This document shows, in pieces, positions 8,208-17,202 of a stretch of DNA of 59,350 bases. The notes below the pieces were generated by a model. That model searched no databases and was not told where the DNA came from. It saw nothing but the letters and a program-made list of their open reading frames with translations. Origin of the DNA: Bacteroidota bacterium (lineage in GTDB: Bacteria > Bacteroidota > Bacteroidia > AKYH767-A > OLB10); assembly GCA_024638565.1 (NCBI GenBank), contig JAHEKC010000007.1:1-59350 (forward strand). Direction: 5' to 3'. The stretch's first letter is position 1. Every line of letters starts with the position of its first letter. The translations under genes and the position numbers were made by a program.

Positions 8208-9518
8208 TCACACCTGGCCTGCAGGCTCAGTTATTTGGCTGGTCAGTTCCTCGAATTCCGCTCTGAAATGACGGATGGCAGCGGCCACGGGCCATGCGGC
8301 GGCTTCCCCGAGGGGGCAGATGGTCTTGCCTTCAATATTCTTCTGGATATCCCAGAGCAGATCGATGTCTGCACGGGTACCTTTTCCCGCAAGAATCTTG
8401 TGCAGGACCTTTTCCATCCATCCGGTTCCTTCGCGGCAGGGTGAACACTGACCGCAACTCTCATGATGGTAGAACCGGGTGAAGTTCCAGAGGTTTTTCA
8501 CGATACTCGTATCCTCATCCATGACGATGAAACCGCCTGATCCAAGCATCGTGCCTGTTTCGAAGCCGCCATCGCTGAGGGATTCATAGGTCATCAGGCG
8601 CGGTTCCCCGGCAGCGGTCTTCAGGATAAGCTCAGCAGGAAGCACGGGAACCGACGAGCCACCCGCTACCACTGCTTTTAACTTCTTCCCTTTCGTGATA
8701 CCACCGCACCACTGTTCGGAATAAATGAATTCCTCTACCGGCAGCCCCAGTTCGATCTCGTATACGCCGGGATTGTTGATATGACCGGATGCCGAAATGA
8801 GCTTGGTGCCTGTTGACCTGCCGATGCCGATCCTGGCATAGGCGTCGCCGCCATCCCTGACGATGGGCACCACGGCGCTGATCGTTTCCACGTTGTTGAC
8901 CACGGTGGGACATCCCCACAGCCCCTTGACCGCCGGGAAGGGAGGTTTGATTCTCGGGTTGCCACGCTTGCCTTCCAGCGATTCCAGTAAGGCAGTTTCC
9001 TCCCCGCATATATATGCCCCGGCGCCGCAATGCACATGAAGATCCAGGGAGAATCCTGAACCCATGATATTACTGCCCAACAGGTTATTGGCATAGGCCT
9101 CATCTATGGCTGCCTGCAGGATATGATAGACATACATCATCTCCCCGCGTATGTATATATAAGAGGTCTCCGCACCCAGCGCAAAGCTGGATATGGCCAT
9201 GCCTTCGATCAACAGGTGAGGGATATGTTCCATCAGGTACCTGTCCTTGAAGGTACCCGGCTCACTCTCATCCGCATTGCACACCAGGTACCTGGGCACC
9301 CCTTCAGGCTTGGCAAGGAAACCCCATTTCATGCCCGTGGGAAATCCGGCACCGCCGCGACCGCGCAATCCAGACTTCTTCACCTCCCCGGTGATGTCGT
9401 CCGGCTTCAGCGTCCGAAGGGCCTTTTCAAGCGTCTGGTACCCGCCATGAGACCGGTACCCTTCCAGGTTACGGATGCCTGGCTTATCTAAATGTTCGAA
9501 CAGCAGCTTGACTGACAT
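8208..9518 (-). CDS. nuoF: NADH-quinone oxidoreductase subunit F
   Basis: NADH-binding flavoprotein subunit, 436 residues, normal length. The glycine-rich GLRGRGGAGFPTGMKW binds FMN and NADH. CNADESEPGTFKDR follows. The [4Fe-4S] N3 ligands are ESCGQCSPCREGTGW plus the later TICPLGEAAAWP. With NuoE and NuoG it forms the electron-input module that oxidises NADH in the cytoplasm. The stop lies 14 bases before the nuoG ATG, and the start MSVKLLFEHLDKPG lies 14 bases after the nuoE stop. Confidence 0.98.
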   Translation of the reverse strand: MSVKLLFEHLDKPGIRNLEGYRSHGGYQTLEKALRTLKPDDITGEVKKSGLRGRGGAGFPTGMKWGFLAKPEGVPRYLVCNADESEPGTFKDRYLMEHIPHLLIEGMAISSFALGAETSYIYIRGEMMYVYHILQAAIDEAYANNLLGSNIMGSGFSLDLHVHCGAGAYICGEETALLESLEGKRGNPRIKPPFPAVKGLWGCPTVVNNVETISAVVPIVRDGGDAYARIGIGRSTGTKLISASGHINNPGVYEIELGLPVEEFIYSEQWCGGITKGKKLKAVVAGGSSVPVLPAELILKTAAGEPRLMTYESLSDGGFETGTMLGSGGFIVMDEDTSIVKNLWNFTRFYHHESCGQCSPCREGTGWMEKVLHKILAGKGTRADIDLLWDIQKNIEGKTICPLGEAAAWPVAAAIRHFRAEFEELTSQITEPAGQV

Positions 9519-9532
9519 AGGAGTTCGTGTAT

Positions 9533-10078
9533 TCAGGCTTTATCGTTTTGTATGCGTTTCACGGACCAGTGGGTCACCCGTTCGCCATTTTCCCTGCAGG
9601 CGTCCAGGATTTCACCGCACTTTTCATCCGTAAGCCGTTCATGGTATTTCTCCCCGATTTGCATCATGGGTGCGGTGCCGCATGAAGCCAGGCACTCAAC
9701 GGTTTTGAGTGTAAACATGCCATCGGGCGAAGTTTCACCGGGTTTAATGCCGATTTTCTTTTCAATGTACGATAGTAAACCGTCGGAACCTGACAACCAG
9801 CACGGCCCTGTATGGCAAACTTCAATCAGGCACTTGCCCACTGGCTTCAGGTTGAACATCGAGTAAAAAGAAGCTACTTCATAAACCTCGATGGTCTGCA
9901 TCCTGAGCAGGCCGGCCACGTAATCCATTACCGGCACCGGCAGCCACCCGTCAAATTCAGCCTGTGCAATATGGAGTACAGGGAGAATGGCGGATTTCTG
10001 CTTGCCCTCAGGGTACCGTGAAGTGATCCGGTTTACCAGTTGAAGCGCGTCATCGGAGAACCTGACTTCCTTATCCAT
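9533..10078 (-). CDS. nuoE: NADH-quinone oxidoreductase subunit E
   Basis: Thioredoxin-fold [2Fe-2S] subunit of the NADH-oxidising module, 181 residues. The ligand pairs are CHTGPC and CLASC, the standard Cx4C and Cx3C pattern. The N-terminal helical domain includes YPEGKQKSAILPVLHIAQ, the usual four-helix entry. A 60-base AT-rich spacer separates it from the nuoD stop, and it ends 14 bases before nuoF. Confidence 0.97.
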   Translation of the reverse strand: MDKEVRFSDDALQLVNRITSRYPEGKQKSAILPVLHIAQAEFDGWLPVPVMDYVAGLLRMQTIEVYEVASFYSMFNLKPVGKCLIEVCHTGPCWLSGSDGLLSYIEKKIGIKPGETSPDGMFTLKTVECLASCGTAPMMQIGEKYHERLTDEKCGEILDACRENGERVTHWSVKRIQNDKA

Positions 10079-10138
10079 TCGCTAATCGTTATTCATTTTT
10101 CGTTATTCGGTCAAATGCCTGAAACTGTCAATTTTTCT

Positions 10139-11377
10139 TCATGCATCCAGCTCTCCCGCTATGACATTCATGGAACTCATCGTCAGGATGGCATCGGACA
10201 ACATCCCGCCAACGATCATTTCAGGGTAGGCCTGGTAATATATGAAGCAGGGACGCCGCATATGCAACCGGTAAGGGGTACGGCCGCCATCGCTCACAAG
10301 GTAATATCCCAGTTCACCATTGCCTCCTTCCACCGGATGGTACACCTCCCCTTTCGGAACTTCGGTCTCACCCATGACAATCTTGAAATGCCAAATGAGC
10401 GCCTCCATGCTATTATATACCTCTTCCTTGGGAGGCAGGTAAAACGCTGGAACATCCGCATGGATGGATGTTTTATCCTCCAGCTTTTCCAGCTTTCGAA
10501 TGGCCTGTTCAATGATGCTGATGCTTTCCCACATTTCACGTTCGCGTACCATGAACCGGTCATAAGTATCTCCCTGGGTGCCTACCGGGATGATGAAGTC
10601 GAAATCCTCGTACGATGAATAAGGGCTGGCCACACGGACATCGTAATCCACACCCGTGGCCCGCAGGTTAGGTCCTGTGAAACCGTAAGACAAAGCGCGC
10701 TCTGCATCAATGGGACCGCATCCTATCGTACGGTCCATGAAAATCCTGTTGCGCACCAGCAGGTTCTCGAATTCCCGGAGTCCCTCCGGCAATTCCTTGA
10801 GCAACTTGTCGATCTTGCGCCAGGCTGTTTGTGAAAAATCACGTTCCAGCCCTCCTATCCTGCCGATATTGGTGGTAAGCCGTGCTCCGCAAATCTCTTC
10901 GTAAATCTCGTAAATGTGTTCCCTGAACTGGAAGATGTAAAGGAATCCGGTCATGGCACCGCTGTCGACGCCTATCACGCTGTTGCAGATGATGTGGTCT
11001 GACAGCCGGGCAAGTTCCATGATGATTACGCGCAGGTAGTCCACACGCTTGGGAAGCCGGATGCCACCAAGTTTTTCGACCGTCATGTGCCAGCCCATGT
11101 TGTTGATGGGCGAGGAACAGTAATTGAGGCGGTCCGTAATGGGTGTTACCTGGGCATAAGGCCGTCGCTCCGCCAGCTTTTCAAAAGCCCTGTGTATATA
11201 CCCGATGGTAGGCGTGGCGGAAACAATCTTTTCGCCGTCCATTTGCAGAACGTTTTGAAAAATGCCATGGGTGGCGGGATGTGTGGGGCCCAGGTTGAGC
11301 GTGGTGTATTGCTTCTGCTCCAGCGCACCTCCGGCCTCTCCTGGCTGCAACTGTTCACCGGCTTCCTTGTTACTCAT
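10139..11377 (-). CDS. nuoD: NADH-quinone oxidoreductase subunit D (49 kDa type)
   Basis: Hydrogenase-like subunit that forms the quinone pocket with NuoB, 412 residues. The quinone-site loop LNLGPTHPATHG is intact, followed by IGYIHRAFEKLAE. The end IVGGMLSDAILTMSSMNVIAGELD is the conserved C-terminal block, with Asp in place of the metal-binding Cys of hydrogenases. Residues 1-25 are a poorly conserved extension rich in Glu, Gly and Gln. The ATG overlaps the nuoC stop (ATGA), pointing to translational coupling. nuoC and nuoD are separate, not fused as in enterobacteria. Confidence 0.98.
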   Translation of the reverse strand: MSNKEAGEQLQPGEAGGALEQKQYTTLNLGPTHPATHGIFQNVLQMDGEKIVSATPTIGYIHRAFEKLAERRPYAQVTPITDRLNYCSSPINNMGWHMTVEKLGGIRLPKRVDYLRVIIMELARLSDHIICNSVIGVDSGAMTGFLYIFQFREHIYEIYEEICGARLTTNIGRIGGLERDFSQTAWRKIDKLLKELPEGLREFENLLVRNRIFMDRTIGCGPIDAERALSYGFTGPNLRATGVDYDVRVASPYSSYEDFDFIIPVGTQGDTYDRFMVREREMWESISIIEQAIRKLEKLEDKTSIHADVPAFYLPPKEEVYNSMEALIWHFKIVMGETEVPKGEVYHPVEGGNGELGYYLVSDGGRTPYRLHMRRPCFIYYQAYPEMIVGGMLSDAILTMSSMNVIAGELDA

Positions 11378-11871
11378 CTCCCGAACATTTTATCGTCCTT
11401 GTCGTAGCGAGCCTGGTCTTCGAGCGGGTATTCCTTCCTGAGAGGCCACCCTTCCATGTCATCCATGTTAAGGATGCGACTGAGGTTGGGATGACCCTGG
11501 AAGCGGAACCCGTAAAAATCATATGTTTCACGCTCCATCCAGTTGGCACCCGCAAAAACCGGAATCATGGAAGGAAATTCCGGCGGGTCATCGGCCGTAA
11601 AGGCCTCCACCCGTACGCGCAGGTTGCGCGGCAGATCGTGCAGGTGGTAGACCATGCCGAACGGTTTGTCCCGGTCCGGGTAATGCATTCCATGGCAACT
11701 GGTCAGGAACGCGTAACCGGCATCTTTCAAGGTGCGAATCGCCGTATCAAGTACTTCCGGCCCGACCGTGGCCACGGAAATATCAGTGTGTTTAACCACT
11801 CCCAGCAAACCCGCTCCACACGATTCCTGCAATTGGGCCTCCAGTTCGGCCGGTTCGGGTGAGGATAGCAT
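11374..11871 (-). CDS. nuoC: NADH-quinone oxidoreductase subunit C (30 kDa type)
   Basis: 165 residues. The signature ERETYDFYGFRFQGHPNLSR and the end MEGWPLRKEYPLEDQ match the complex I 30 kDa family, which holds NuoD and NuoB together in the peripheral arm and has no cofactor. The N-terminal half (LLGVVKHTDISVATVG, then FLTSCHGMHYPD) is typical too. It starts 8 bases after nuoB and overlaps nuoD by 4 bases. Confidence 0.96.
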   Translation of the reverse strand: MLSSPEPAELEAQLQESCGAGLLGVVKHTDISVATVGPEVLDTAIRTLKDAGYAFLTSCHGMHYPDRDKPFGMVYHLHDLPRNLRVRVEAFTADDPPEFPSMIPVFAGANWMERETYDFYGFRFQGHPNLSRILNMDDMEGWPLRKEYPLEDQARYDKDDKMFGR

Positions 11872-11879
11872 ATGCAGGT

Positions 11880-12416
11880 CTATTGGATTCCGTAAGAGGC
11901 GAGCAGCTCCTTGTATTCGGCCGAATCCCGCCTTCTTAACGATTCGCCTTTAACGAGTTTTTGAATCAGAAGGATCCCGTCAAGGATCTGCTCCGGCCTG
12001 GGAGGGCAGCCGGGAACGTAAACGTCGACCGGGATGATTCGGTCGATACCCTGCAGCACCGAATAGGTATCGAAAATACCGCCGCTGCTCGCGCAAGCCC
12101 CCACGGAAAGCACCCAGCGCGGTTCCGCCATCTGCTCATATACCTGCCGCAGCACGGGACCCATTTTCTTTGCAATAGTTCCCATCACCATCAGCAGGTC
12201 GGCTTGCCGGGGTGAAAAGCTGAGCCTTTCCGCGCCGAAACGCGCAAGATCGTAATGCGAAGCCATGGTGGCCATGAATTCGATGCCGCAGCAGGAGGTG
12301 GCAAACGGCAGCGGCCACAGGGAATTGGCACGGGCAAGCCCGACAGCCTGGTCCAGCTTGGTGGCGAAAAATCCACTGCCCTGGTATCCTTCCGGTGTAT
12401 TGACGACCTTGACCAT
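11880..12416 (-). CDS. nuoB: NADH-quinone oxidoreductase subunit B (PSST type)
   Basis: 178 residues. Carries cluster N2, the last iron-sulfur centre before quinone. The ligands are visible as the tandem cysteines in [12 protein letters not shown], the Cys of [14 protein letters not shown] and the Cys of [27 protein letters not shown] is also standard. The gene lies 56 bases after nuoA and 8 bases before nuoC. Confidence 0.98.
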   Translation of the reverse strand: MVKVVNTPEGYQGSGFFATKLDQAVGLARANSLWPLPFATSCCGIEFMATMASHYDLARFGAERLSFSPRQADLLMVMGTIAKKMGPVLRQVYEQMAEPRWVLSVGACASSGGIFDTYSVLQGIDRIIPVDVYVPGCPPRPEQILDGILLIQKLVKGESLRRRDSAEYKELLASYGIQ

Positions 12417-12472
12417 TTAATTTTTTCCGTTACGGATGTGTTATGCTTCCAATAATTTCGACGTTGTCATGG

Positions 12473-12835
12473 TCACTCCCACTTGAGCGCCCCTCTCCTA
12501 ATAATATAGGTAAATCCCACCAGGAAAAGCGAAAGGAAGATGAGCATTTCCACAAAGCCGAACATCCCCATATCCTTAAAGTTAACAGCCCAGGGATACA
12601 TAAAGATTATCTCCACATCGAAAAGGACGAAAAGGATGGCAACCAGGAAGTACTTGATCGAGAATGGCATCCTGGCATTCTCCTGGGATTCGATCCCGCA
12701 TTCGAAGGGCTCGAGCTTTACCTCCGTTTTCCGGCGGGGGCCCAGCAAATGTGTGACGAAGATGGTGAACAGGACGAATCCTGAAGCCACGACAAACATC
12801 ATGGCAATGGGCAGGTAGTCAGCGGGCGTACTCAT
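12473..12835 (-). CDS. nuoA: NADH-quinone oxidoreductase subunit A
   Basis: Three-helix membrane subunit, 120 residues, first gene of the locus. The block LEPFECGIESQENARMPFSI is the diagnostic loop between helices 1 and 2 that touches the quinone cavity, and YFLVAILFVLFDVEIIFMYPW is helix 2 with its conserved acidic residues. A -7 box lies about 80 bases upstream, so the promoter for nuoA-G is probably in the 195-base gap before the divergent lipoprotein gene. Confidence 0.97.
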   Translation of the reverse strand: MSTPADYLPIAMMFVVASGFVLFTIFVTHLLGPRRKTEVKLEPFECGIESQENARMPFSIKYFLVAILFVLFDVEIIFMYPWAVNFKDMGMFGFVEMLIFLSLFLVGFTYIIRRGALKWE

Positions 12836-12917
12836 GTCCGGGCACCGGCTCGTTCAGTCATTTAGCTGTATATCCTTCAAAACGAAAGCCTTGAATGCAA
12901 GCAGCGAGCCTCGGAGG

Positions 12918-12925
12918 CAAATTTA
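12918..12925 (-). promoter_or_regulatory. Putative -7 box for nuoA-G
   Basis: The minus strand reads TAAATTTG, matching TAnnTTTG. A TGTG (3 of 4 bases of TTTG) lies 19 bases further upstream. The predicted start near 12911 gives a leader of about 76 bases before nuoA. Confidence 0.45.
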
Positions 12926-13004
12926 GCTTTTTTACGTGTACCGTCACAGCGCGGGCATTCGTACCTAAGCGGCTGAACCTCATTTAATTTTAATCTAAAA
13001 TCAA

Positions 13005-13012
13005 TATCATTG
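13005..13012 (+). promoter_or_regulatory. Putative -7 box for the metal-binding lipoprotein gene
   Basis: TATCATTG matches TAnnTTTG at 7 of 8 positions and lies 19 bases before the ATG at 13032. The sequence just upstream is very AT-rich. It would drive the lipoprotein, HYC_CC_PP and TonB receptor genes. Confidence 0.35.
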
Positions 13013-13031
13013 CAATTCAACAACATCCGCT

Positions 13032-13412
13032 ATGAAAATTTCCCGAATCCTTTCGCTGCCACTTTTCGTTTTAATGCTAATCGTGGCCGCTTGCGGCAGC
13101 CCGTCCGGCGAGGAACAGGCTGGCGAGGGCACGGCTACCGAGGAAGAAGGGCCTGCCGTGATTACAGACCTGGCGGGGGTTTCTTCCTATTACGAATGCC
13201 CCATGAAATGCGATGGGAAGCAATACGACGGGCCCGGTGCATGTCCGGACTGCGGAATGCCCCTGGCGCTCGTGGAGGAAGACGGTGAAAACGGCGATGC
13301 CGGGAACCAGGAGGAACACGACCATGAAGGACACGACCACGAGGGACATTCCCATGAGGACGCTCCGGCTGATGGAGGGGATGGGGACGACCAAACGGGT
13401 GCCGAAGGTTAA
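13032..13412 (+). CDS. Heavy-metal-binding-domain lipoprotein with His-rich tail
   Basis: 126 residues. The start MKISRILSLPLFVLMLIVAAC is a lipoprotein signal with lipobox VAAC. Residues ~54-82 form a heavy-metal-binding domain (HMBD): YECPMKCDGKQYDGP followed by GACPDCGMPL, with paired cysteines and methionines suited to copper or other soft metals. The tail (~95-112) repeats His-Asp/Glu-Gly units (EEHDHEGHDHEGHSHED), a second likely metal site, and ends in an acidic stretch. It probably sits in the periplasm or on a membrane leaflet as a metal buffer or chaperone. It is 28 bases upstream of the HYC_CC_PP gene and 438 upstream of a TonB receptor gene. The metal is inferred, not shown. Confidence 0.8.
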   Translation: MKISRILSLPLFVLMLIVAACGSPSGEEQAGEGTATEEEGPAVITDLAGVSSYYECPMKCDGKQYDGPGACPDCGMPLALVEEDGENGDAGNQEEHDHEGHDHEGHSHEDAPADGGDGDDQTGAEG

Positions 13413-13440
13413 CCGGCAACCGGTATTAAATACCTTTTGA

Positions 13441-13788
13441 ATGAAAAGGATTTTAACCATAGCAATACTCGCTTCCATTGTGCTGAGCACTACCGGCATC
13501 GTGGTGGCTCGTCATTACTGTAAGATTGCGTTCAGCGAGAGCTGCAATAAAAATTGCTGTGAAAAATCCACGGTACCCTGCTGCAATACCGAAGTAAAAT
13601 TTTATCAACTTGATTACGTCACTCTTGTCTCTGACCAGGTACGTGTGGAAGCAGGGTTGATTCCCGCCAAACCTGTTTATTTACCTGAATTATACAACCA
13701 GCGGTTTACCGCATCCTATTCCTGCCTGGCATTCCGCGCCCCGCCGGGCCCGCCGGCACAGGCACTTTTGCAATCCTTCCTCATTTGA
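13441..13788 (+). CDS. HYC_CC_PP family protein
   Basis: 115 residues. Begins with a hydrophobic signal or anchor segment (ILTIAILASIVLSTTGIVVA). Next come the family hallmarks: RHYCKIAF, a cluster of cysteines (SCNKNCCEKSTVPCC) and a late PP (FRAPPGPP). I recognise it as the small exported Bacteroidota family named after these motifs; its biochemical role is not established as far as I know. The cysteine cluster and the neighbours (metal-binding lipoprotein upstream, TonB receptor 62 bases downstream) suggest a part in metal capture or delivery at the envelope. Confidence 0.75.
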   Translation: MKRILTIAILASIVLSTTGIVVARHYCKIAFSESCNKNCCEKSTVPCCNTEVKFYQLDYVTLVSDQVRVEAGLIPAKPVYLPELYNQRFTASYSCLAFRAPPGPPAQALLQSFLI

Positions 13789-13850
13789 ATTGACAGGCGG
13801 GCGACCAGCCCGGACGGAGATTTCCTGTTTTACCTTTCAATTCTATCAAC

Positions 13851-16046
13851 ATGAAAATTATATCTGCAATTATAGTTGCGGTCGTGTGTGTCTGCCCGGC
13901 CGCTGCACAAACGATCAGGGGTATCGTGTTCGAACAAAACGAACATGGCAAAAAGTCGCCGTTGACAGGCGCCAGCGTCTATTTCCCCGGGACCGCGACC
14001 GGTACGACCACCGGCAGCGACGGGCGGTTCACCATTGAAAAGACCGGGGACCTGCCGGATTCGCTTGTATTCAGCTTTATCGGCTATTTGAGGGATACGC
14101 TCGCCATTACCGGCCATCCCATGAAAGTGGTGCTGGACCGTTCCCTGACGCTCGAGCAGGTCGAAATACAGGCCCGGCAGCCGGAGTCATACATTTCTAT
14201 GCTCGAACCCATCAAGACCGAAATCCTGACCACTGCTGAACTGAAAAAGAACGCATGCTGTAACCTGAGCGAAAGTTTCGAATCCAATCCCACGGTAGAT
14301 GCGTCGTACACGGATGCCGTCACCGGTGTGCGGCAAATCCAGATGCTGGGTCTCTCCGGCAGGTACGTTCAGAAATTGCAGGATGTGCTGCCGGCAGCAC
14401 GCGGTTTGAATACGGTCATGGGCTTCAATAATATTCCGGGTCCCTGGGCGCAGGATATCAGCGTGGTCAAGGGGGCAGGCAGCGTGGTTAATGGTTACGA
14501 GTCTGTATCCGGCCAGATTAACGTGGAACTCAAGAAGCCCGAGCAAACAGACAACTGGTACCTGAACCTTTACGGCAACGGGGAAGGACGGGCGGAAATC
14601 AACCTGTTGCATGCCATTCCGATTAGCGAAAAGTGGAGCACCATGTTCCTGACCCATGGCAGCGTGCTGGAGAACAAGAATGATCACAATGGCGACAACT
14701 TTCTCGATATCCCCCGCTACCGCAGGTACAGCCTGATGAACCGGTGGAAATACGACTCCGGTCACCGGGTGGAAGGCATGGCAGGAGTCATTTACCACGA
14801 TGACGACCGCACGGGAGGTGACATCCGGTTCGATGAAAAAACAGACAAGCTATCCGACCGCTATTACGGGATCGGGATCCGGAGCAGGCGCGTGGAAGCC
14901 TTTTCTAAGACAAGCCTGGGATTTATCGGTCATGAGTACAAGAGCGTGGGGCTTCAGCTATCCTATTCCATGCATGATGCGGAAAGCTATTTCGGACAGA
15001 AGCCCTATGCGGGCGAACAACATACGCTCTGGGCCAACCTGATATACCAGTCGGTATTCACAGATACGCGGAACAAATTCAGGATGGGGGCAAGCTTTAT
15101 GTATGACGATATCGAAGAACAATACCTCGAGCAGCCGTTTTCACGCCTCGAGACAGTACCGGGCGTGTTTTTCGAATACACTTACGACGATCTCAAGCAC
15201 TGGACCCTCCTCCTGGGCGTGCGAGGCGACTACCACAATGAATACGACCTTTTCTATTCGCCAAGAATACATGCCCGGTACCGTCCCGGCGAGAACACAA
15301 CCATCCGGTTGTCCGCCGGACGCGGGTATCGCGTGGCCAATTTCTTCGTCGAACAGATGCAGGTGCTGGCCTCGTCCCGGGACATCGTGTTTCTGGACGA
15401 TCCGGGAGTGGAACACGCATGGAATTACGGTATGAACGTTTCACATTGTATCGAGATCGCAGGCCGGCTGGCCAGCCTGTCGGTTGATTTTTACCGAACG
15501 GATTTTACAAATAAACTGGTGGTCGACCTGTATGCCGACGCCACACGCGCATACGTGTTTCACCTGGAGGACCGGTCCTGGTCCAACAGTTTCCAGGCCG
15601 AGATTTCGTACGAACTGACGCTTAACCTCAAGGCAAAGGCAGCCTTTAAACTTCAGGAGGCGCGCAGCCAATACCTTTCAGGCGAGCGCAAGACGCCTTT
15701 TAACCCGTCCAGCCGCGGACTGGTGAACCTGGCCTATGAAACACCATCGGGAACCTGGAAGTTTGATTTTACCACGCAATGGGTCGGCCCGCAGCAACTC
15801 CCGCTTTACCATGACCAGGACGAAATCATGCGGGAATCACCCGAATACGTGCGGTTGCTGGGACAGGTAACGCTTCGCCGCGGCCGCTGGGACCTGTACA
15901 TCGGCGGTGAGAACCTTGGTGACTTCAAACAAGAAAAGGCGATCATTAACCCGGATGATCCGTTCGGCGAATTTTTTGATGCCGGAATCGCATGGGGCCC
16001 TATTACCGGCAGGATGTTCTATGGTGGGCTCAGGTATGTGCTCTGA
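13851..16046 (+). CDS. TonB-dependent receptor with carboxypeptidase-like N-terminal domain
   Basis: 731 residues. A signal peptide (MKIISAIIVAVVCVCPAAAQ) is followed by a carboxypeptidase-D regulatory-like domain (~20-105; GASVYFPGTATGTTTGSDGRF) and a plug domain (~110-235). The plug has an odd NACCNLSESFESNPTVD segment with paired cysteines, then VVKGAGSVVNGYESVSGQIN. A 22-strand-type outer-membrane barrel runs to the C-terminus, which ends in an aromatic strand (MFYGGLRYVL). It imports a ligand across the outer membrane using TonB-ExbBD energy. The paired Cys and the metal-binding neighbours make a metal complex more likely than a sugar, and no SusD partner is present. The 3' end overlaps the possible start of the next gene. 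Confidence 0.85.
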   Translation: MKIISAIIVAVVCVCPAAAQTIRGIVFEQNEHGKKSPLTGASVYFPGTATGTTTGSDGRFTIEKTGDLPDSLVFSFIGYLRDTLAITGHPMKVVLDRSLTLEQVEIQARQPESYISMLEPIKTEILTTAELKKNACCNLSESFESNPTVDASYTDAVTGVRQIQMLGLSGRYVQKLQDVLPAARGLNTVMGFNNIPGPWAQDISVVKGAGSVVNGYESVSGQINVELKKPEQTDNWYLNLYGNGEGRAEINLLHAIPISEKWSTMFLTHGSVLENKNDHNGDNFLDIPRYRRYSLMNRWKYDSGHRVEGMAGVIYHDDDRTGGDIRFDEKTDKLSDRYYGIGIRSRRVEAFSKTSLGFIGHEYKSVGLQLSYSMHDAESYFGQKPYAGEQHTLWANLIYQSVFTDTRNKFRMGASFMYDDIEEQYLEQPFSRLETVPGVFFEYTYDDLKHWTLLLGVRGDYHNEYDLFYSPRIHARYRPGENTTIRLSAGRGYRVANFFVEQMQVLASSRDIVFLDDPGVEHAWNYGMNVSHCIEIAGRLASLSVDFYRTDFTNKLVVDLYADATRAYVFHLEDRSWSNSFQAEISYELTLNLKAKAAFKLQEARSQYLSGERKTPFNPSSRGLVNLAYETPSGTWKFDFTTQWVGPQQLPLYHDQDEIMRESPEYVRLLGQVTLRRGRWDLYIGGENLGDFKQEKAIINPDDPFGEFFDAGIAWGPITGRMFYGGLRYVL

Positions 16047-17094
16047 TTTGTATCTTGTACACGTGCGCAGAACGATTTTAGCATTATGCATAGCCGGCCT
16101 GTGGCCAGCGGCGCAGGCACTGGCCCAGAAAGAATATGTGCTTGACACGATGCGGCTCACGTACCATGCGAACTTCAGGGGCTTGTCCGTGGTGAATGAC
16201 AAGGTCATCTGGATTTGCGGCAACAATGGATTCGTCTGCCGCTCCGTCAATGGCGGACAATCCTGGGATACCATGCAGGTGGCCAGTTACGAGGGAAGCG
16301 ATTTCAGGGACATAGAGGGGTTTGACAGCAGAACGGCGGTAGTGATGAGTTCCGGGACGCCGGCCCTTATACTGAAGACCACTGACGGGGGGAAGCGCTG
16401 GAAGCGTGTTTTCCGCGATGAAAGGCCTGAAGTCTTCCTTAACGGCATGGCATTCTGGGATCACAAACGCGGAATCGCTTTCGGCGACCCGGTGGATCGG
16501 AAGCTGTTTTTATTGCAAACCAGCAACGGGGGCGGCAACTGGAAGGAAATTCCCTTCCGGGACTGCCCGGTAACCCAGGATGGTGAGCATGGCTACGCAG
16601 CCAGCGGAACCTCTGTGCGCGCCACTGGACAAGGATACGCCTTTATCGGAACAGGAGGTCGTGCCGCACACCTTTTTACCAGTGGTGATTACGGCAAAAC
16701 CTGGCAAAAAAAGTCATGCCCTATTCTTAAAAAGCCGGAGTCCGGCGGGGTATTCAGTGTGGCTTTCAAGGATGCCCGTACCGGCGTAATCATGGGTGGC
16801 GATTACAAGGCTGACACCTCTGCAGTGGAAAACTGTTTTCTGACTTACAACGGGGGGATATCCTGGAAGCCTCCGTTGAAAGCGCCGGGAGGTTTCCGGT
16901 CGTGCGTGGAATACATCAACCAGACCACCCTGATGGCGACCGGGCCCACCGGGACGGAGTATTCGCGGGATGGCGGAAATACCTGGGTCCCCATCTCTGC
17001 CGCCGGCTTCAACGTGGTGCGGAAAGCCAAAAAGGGAACACGGATCTTCCTTGCGGGCCCCGGCGGCCTGATCGGGATCATCTCGAAGTACTAG
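16036..17094 (+). CDS. Secreted BNR-repeat beta-propeller protein
   Basis: 352 residues with the ATG at 16036; a GTG at 16063 would also leave a full signal peptide (RRTILALCIAGLWPAAQALA), so the start is uncertain. At least six BNR/Asp-box-like repeats (S-x-D/N-G-G-x-x-W) are visible: SVNGGQSWD, TTDGGKRWK, TSNGGGNWK, TSGDYGKTWQ, TYNGGISWK and SRDGGNTWV. This predicts a beta-propeller of the YCF48/sialidase-like fold. It lacks a T9SS tail. Sialidase activity is not implied, because Asp-boxes are structural and I see no arginine triad. It overlaps the receptor gene by 11 bases, so it may be co-transcribed. Confidence 0.75.
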   Translation: MCSDLYLVHVRRTILALCIAGLWPAAQALAQKEYVLDTMRLTYHANFRGLSVVNDKVIWICGNNGFVCRSVNGGQSWDTMQVASYEGSDFRDIEGFDSRTAVVMSSGTPALILKTTDGGKRWKRVFRDERPEVFLNGMAFWDHKRGIAFGDPVDRKLFLLQTSNGGGNWKEIPFRDCPVTQDGEHGYAASGTSVRATGQGYAFIGTGGRAAHLFTSGDYGKTWQKKSCPILKKPESGGVFSVAFKDARTGVIMGGDYKADTSAVENCFLTYNGGISWKPPLKAPGGFRSCVEYINQTTLMATGPTGTEYSRDGGNTWVPISAAGFNVVRKAKKGTRIFLAGPGGLIGIISKY

Positions 17095-17190
17095 CCCCCT
17101 TACTGCAATTCCTGCGCAATCAACATTTTCCTGTTGATTAAATGTATGCATTAGAACGTGTTACAATTTAAAGTGAGGGCTTGCCGTTCT

Positions 17191-17198
17191 TATTTTTG
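17191..17198 (+). promoter_or_regulatory. Putative -7 box, start-proximal
   Basis: TATTTTTG matches TAnnTTTG exactly and ends only 4 bases before the ATG at 17203. TTTA at 17167-17170 is a 3-of-4 -33 element with 20-base spacing. If it is used, the mRNA would start at or next to the ATG. Confidence 0.5.
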
Positions 17199-17202
17199 TA
17201 TC

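Noticed and set aside
16036-17094. BNR protein as a sialidase
   Set aside because: Asp-boxes are structural repeats found in many propellers; the catalytic Arg triad and Tyr/Glu pair are not evident.
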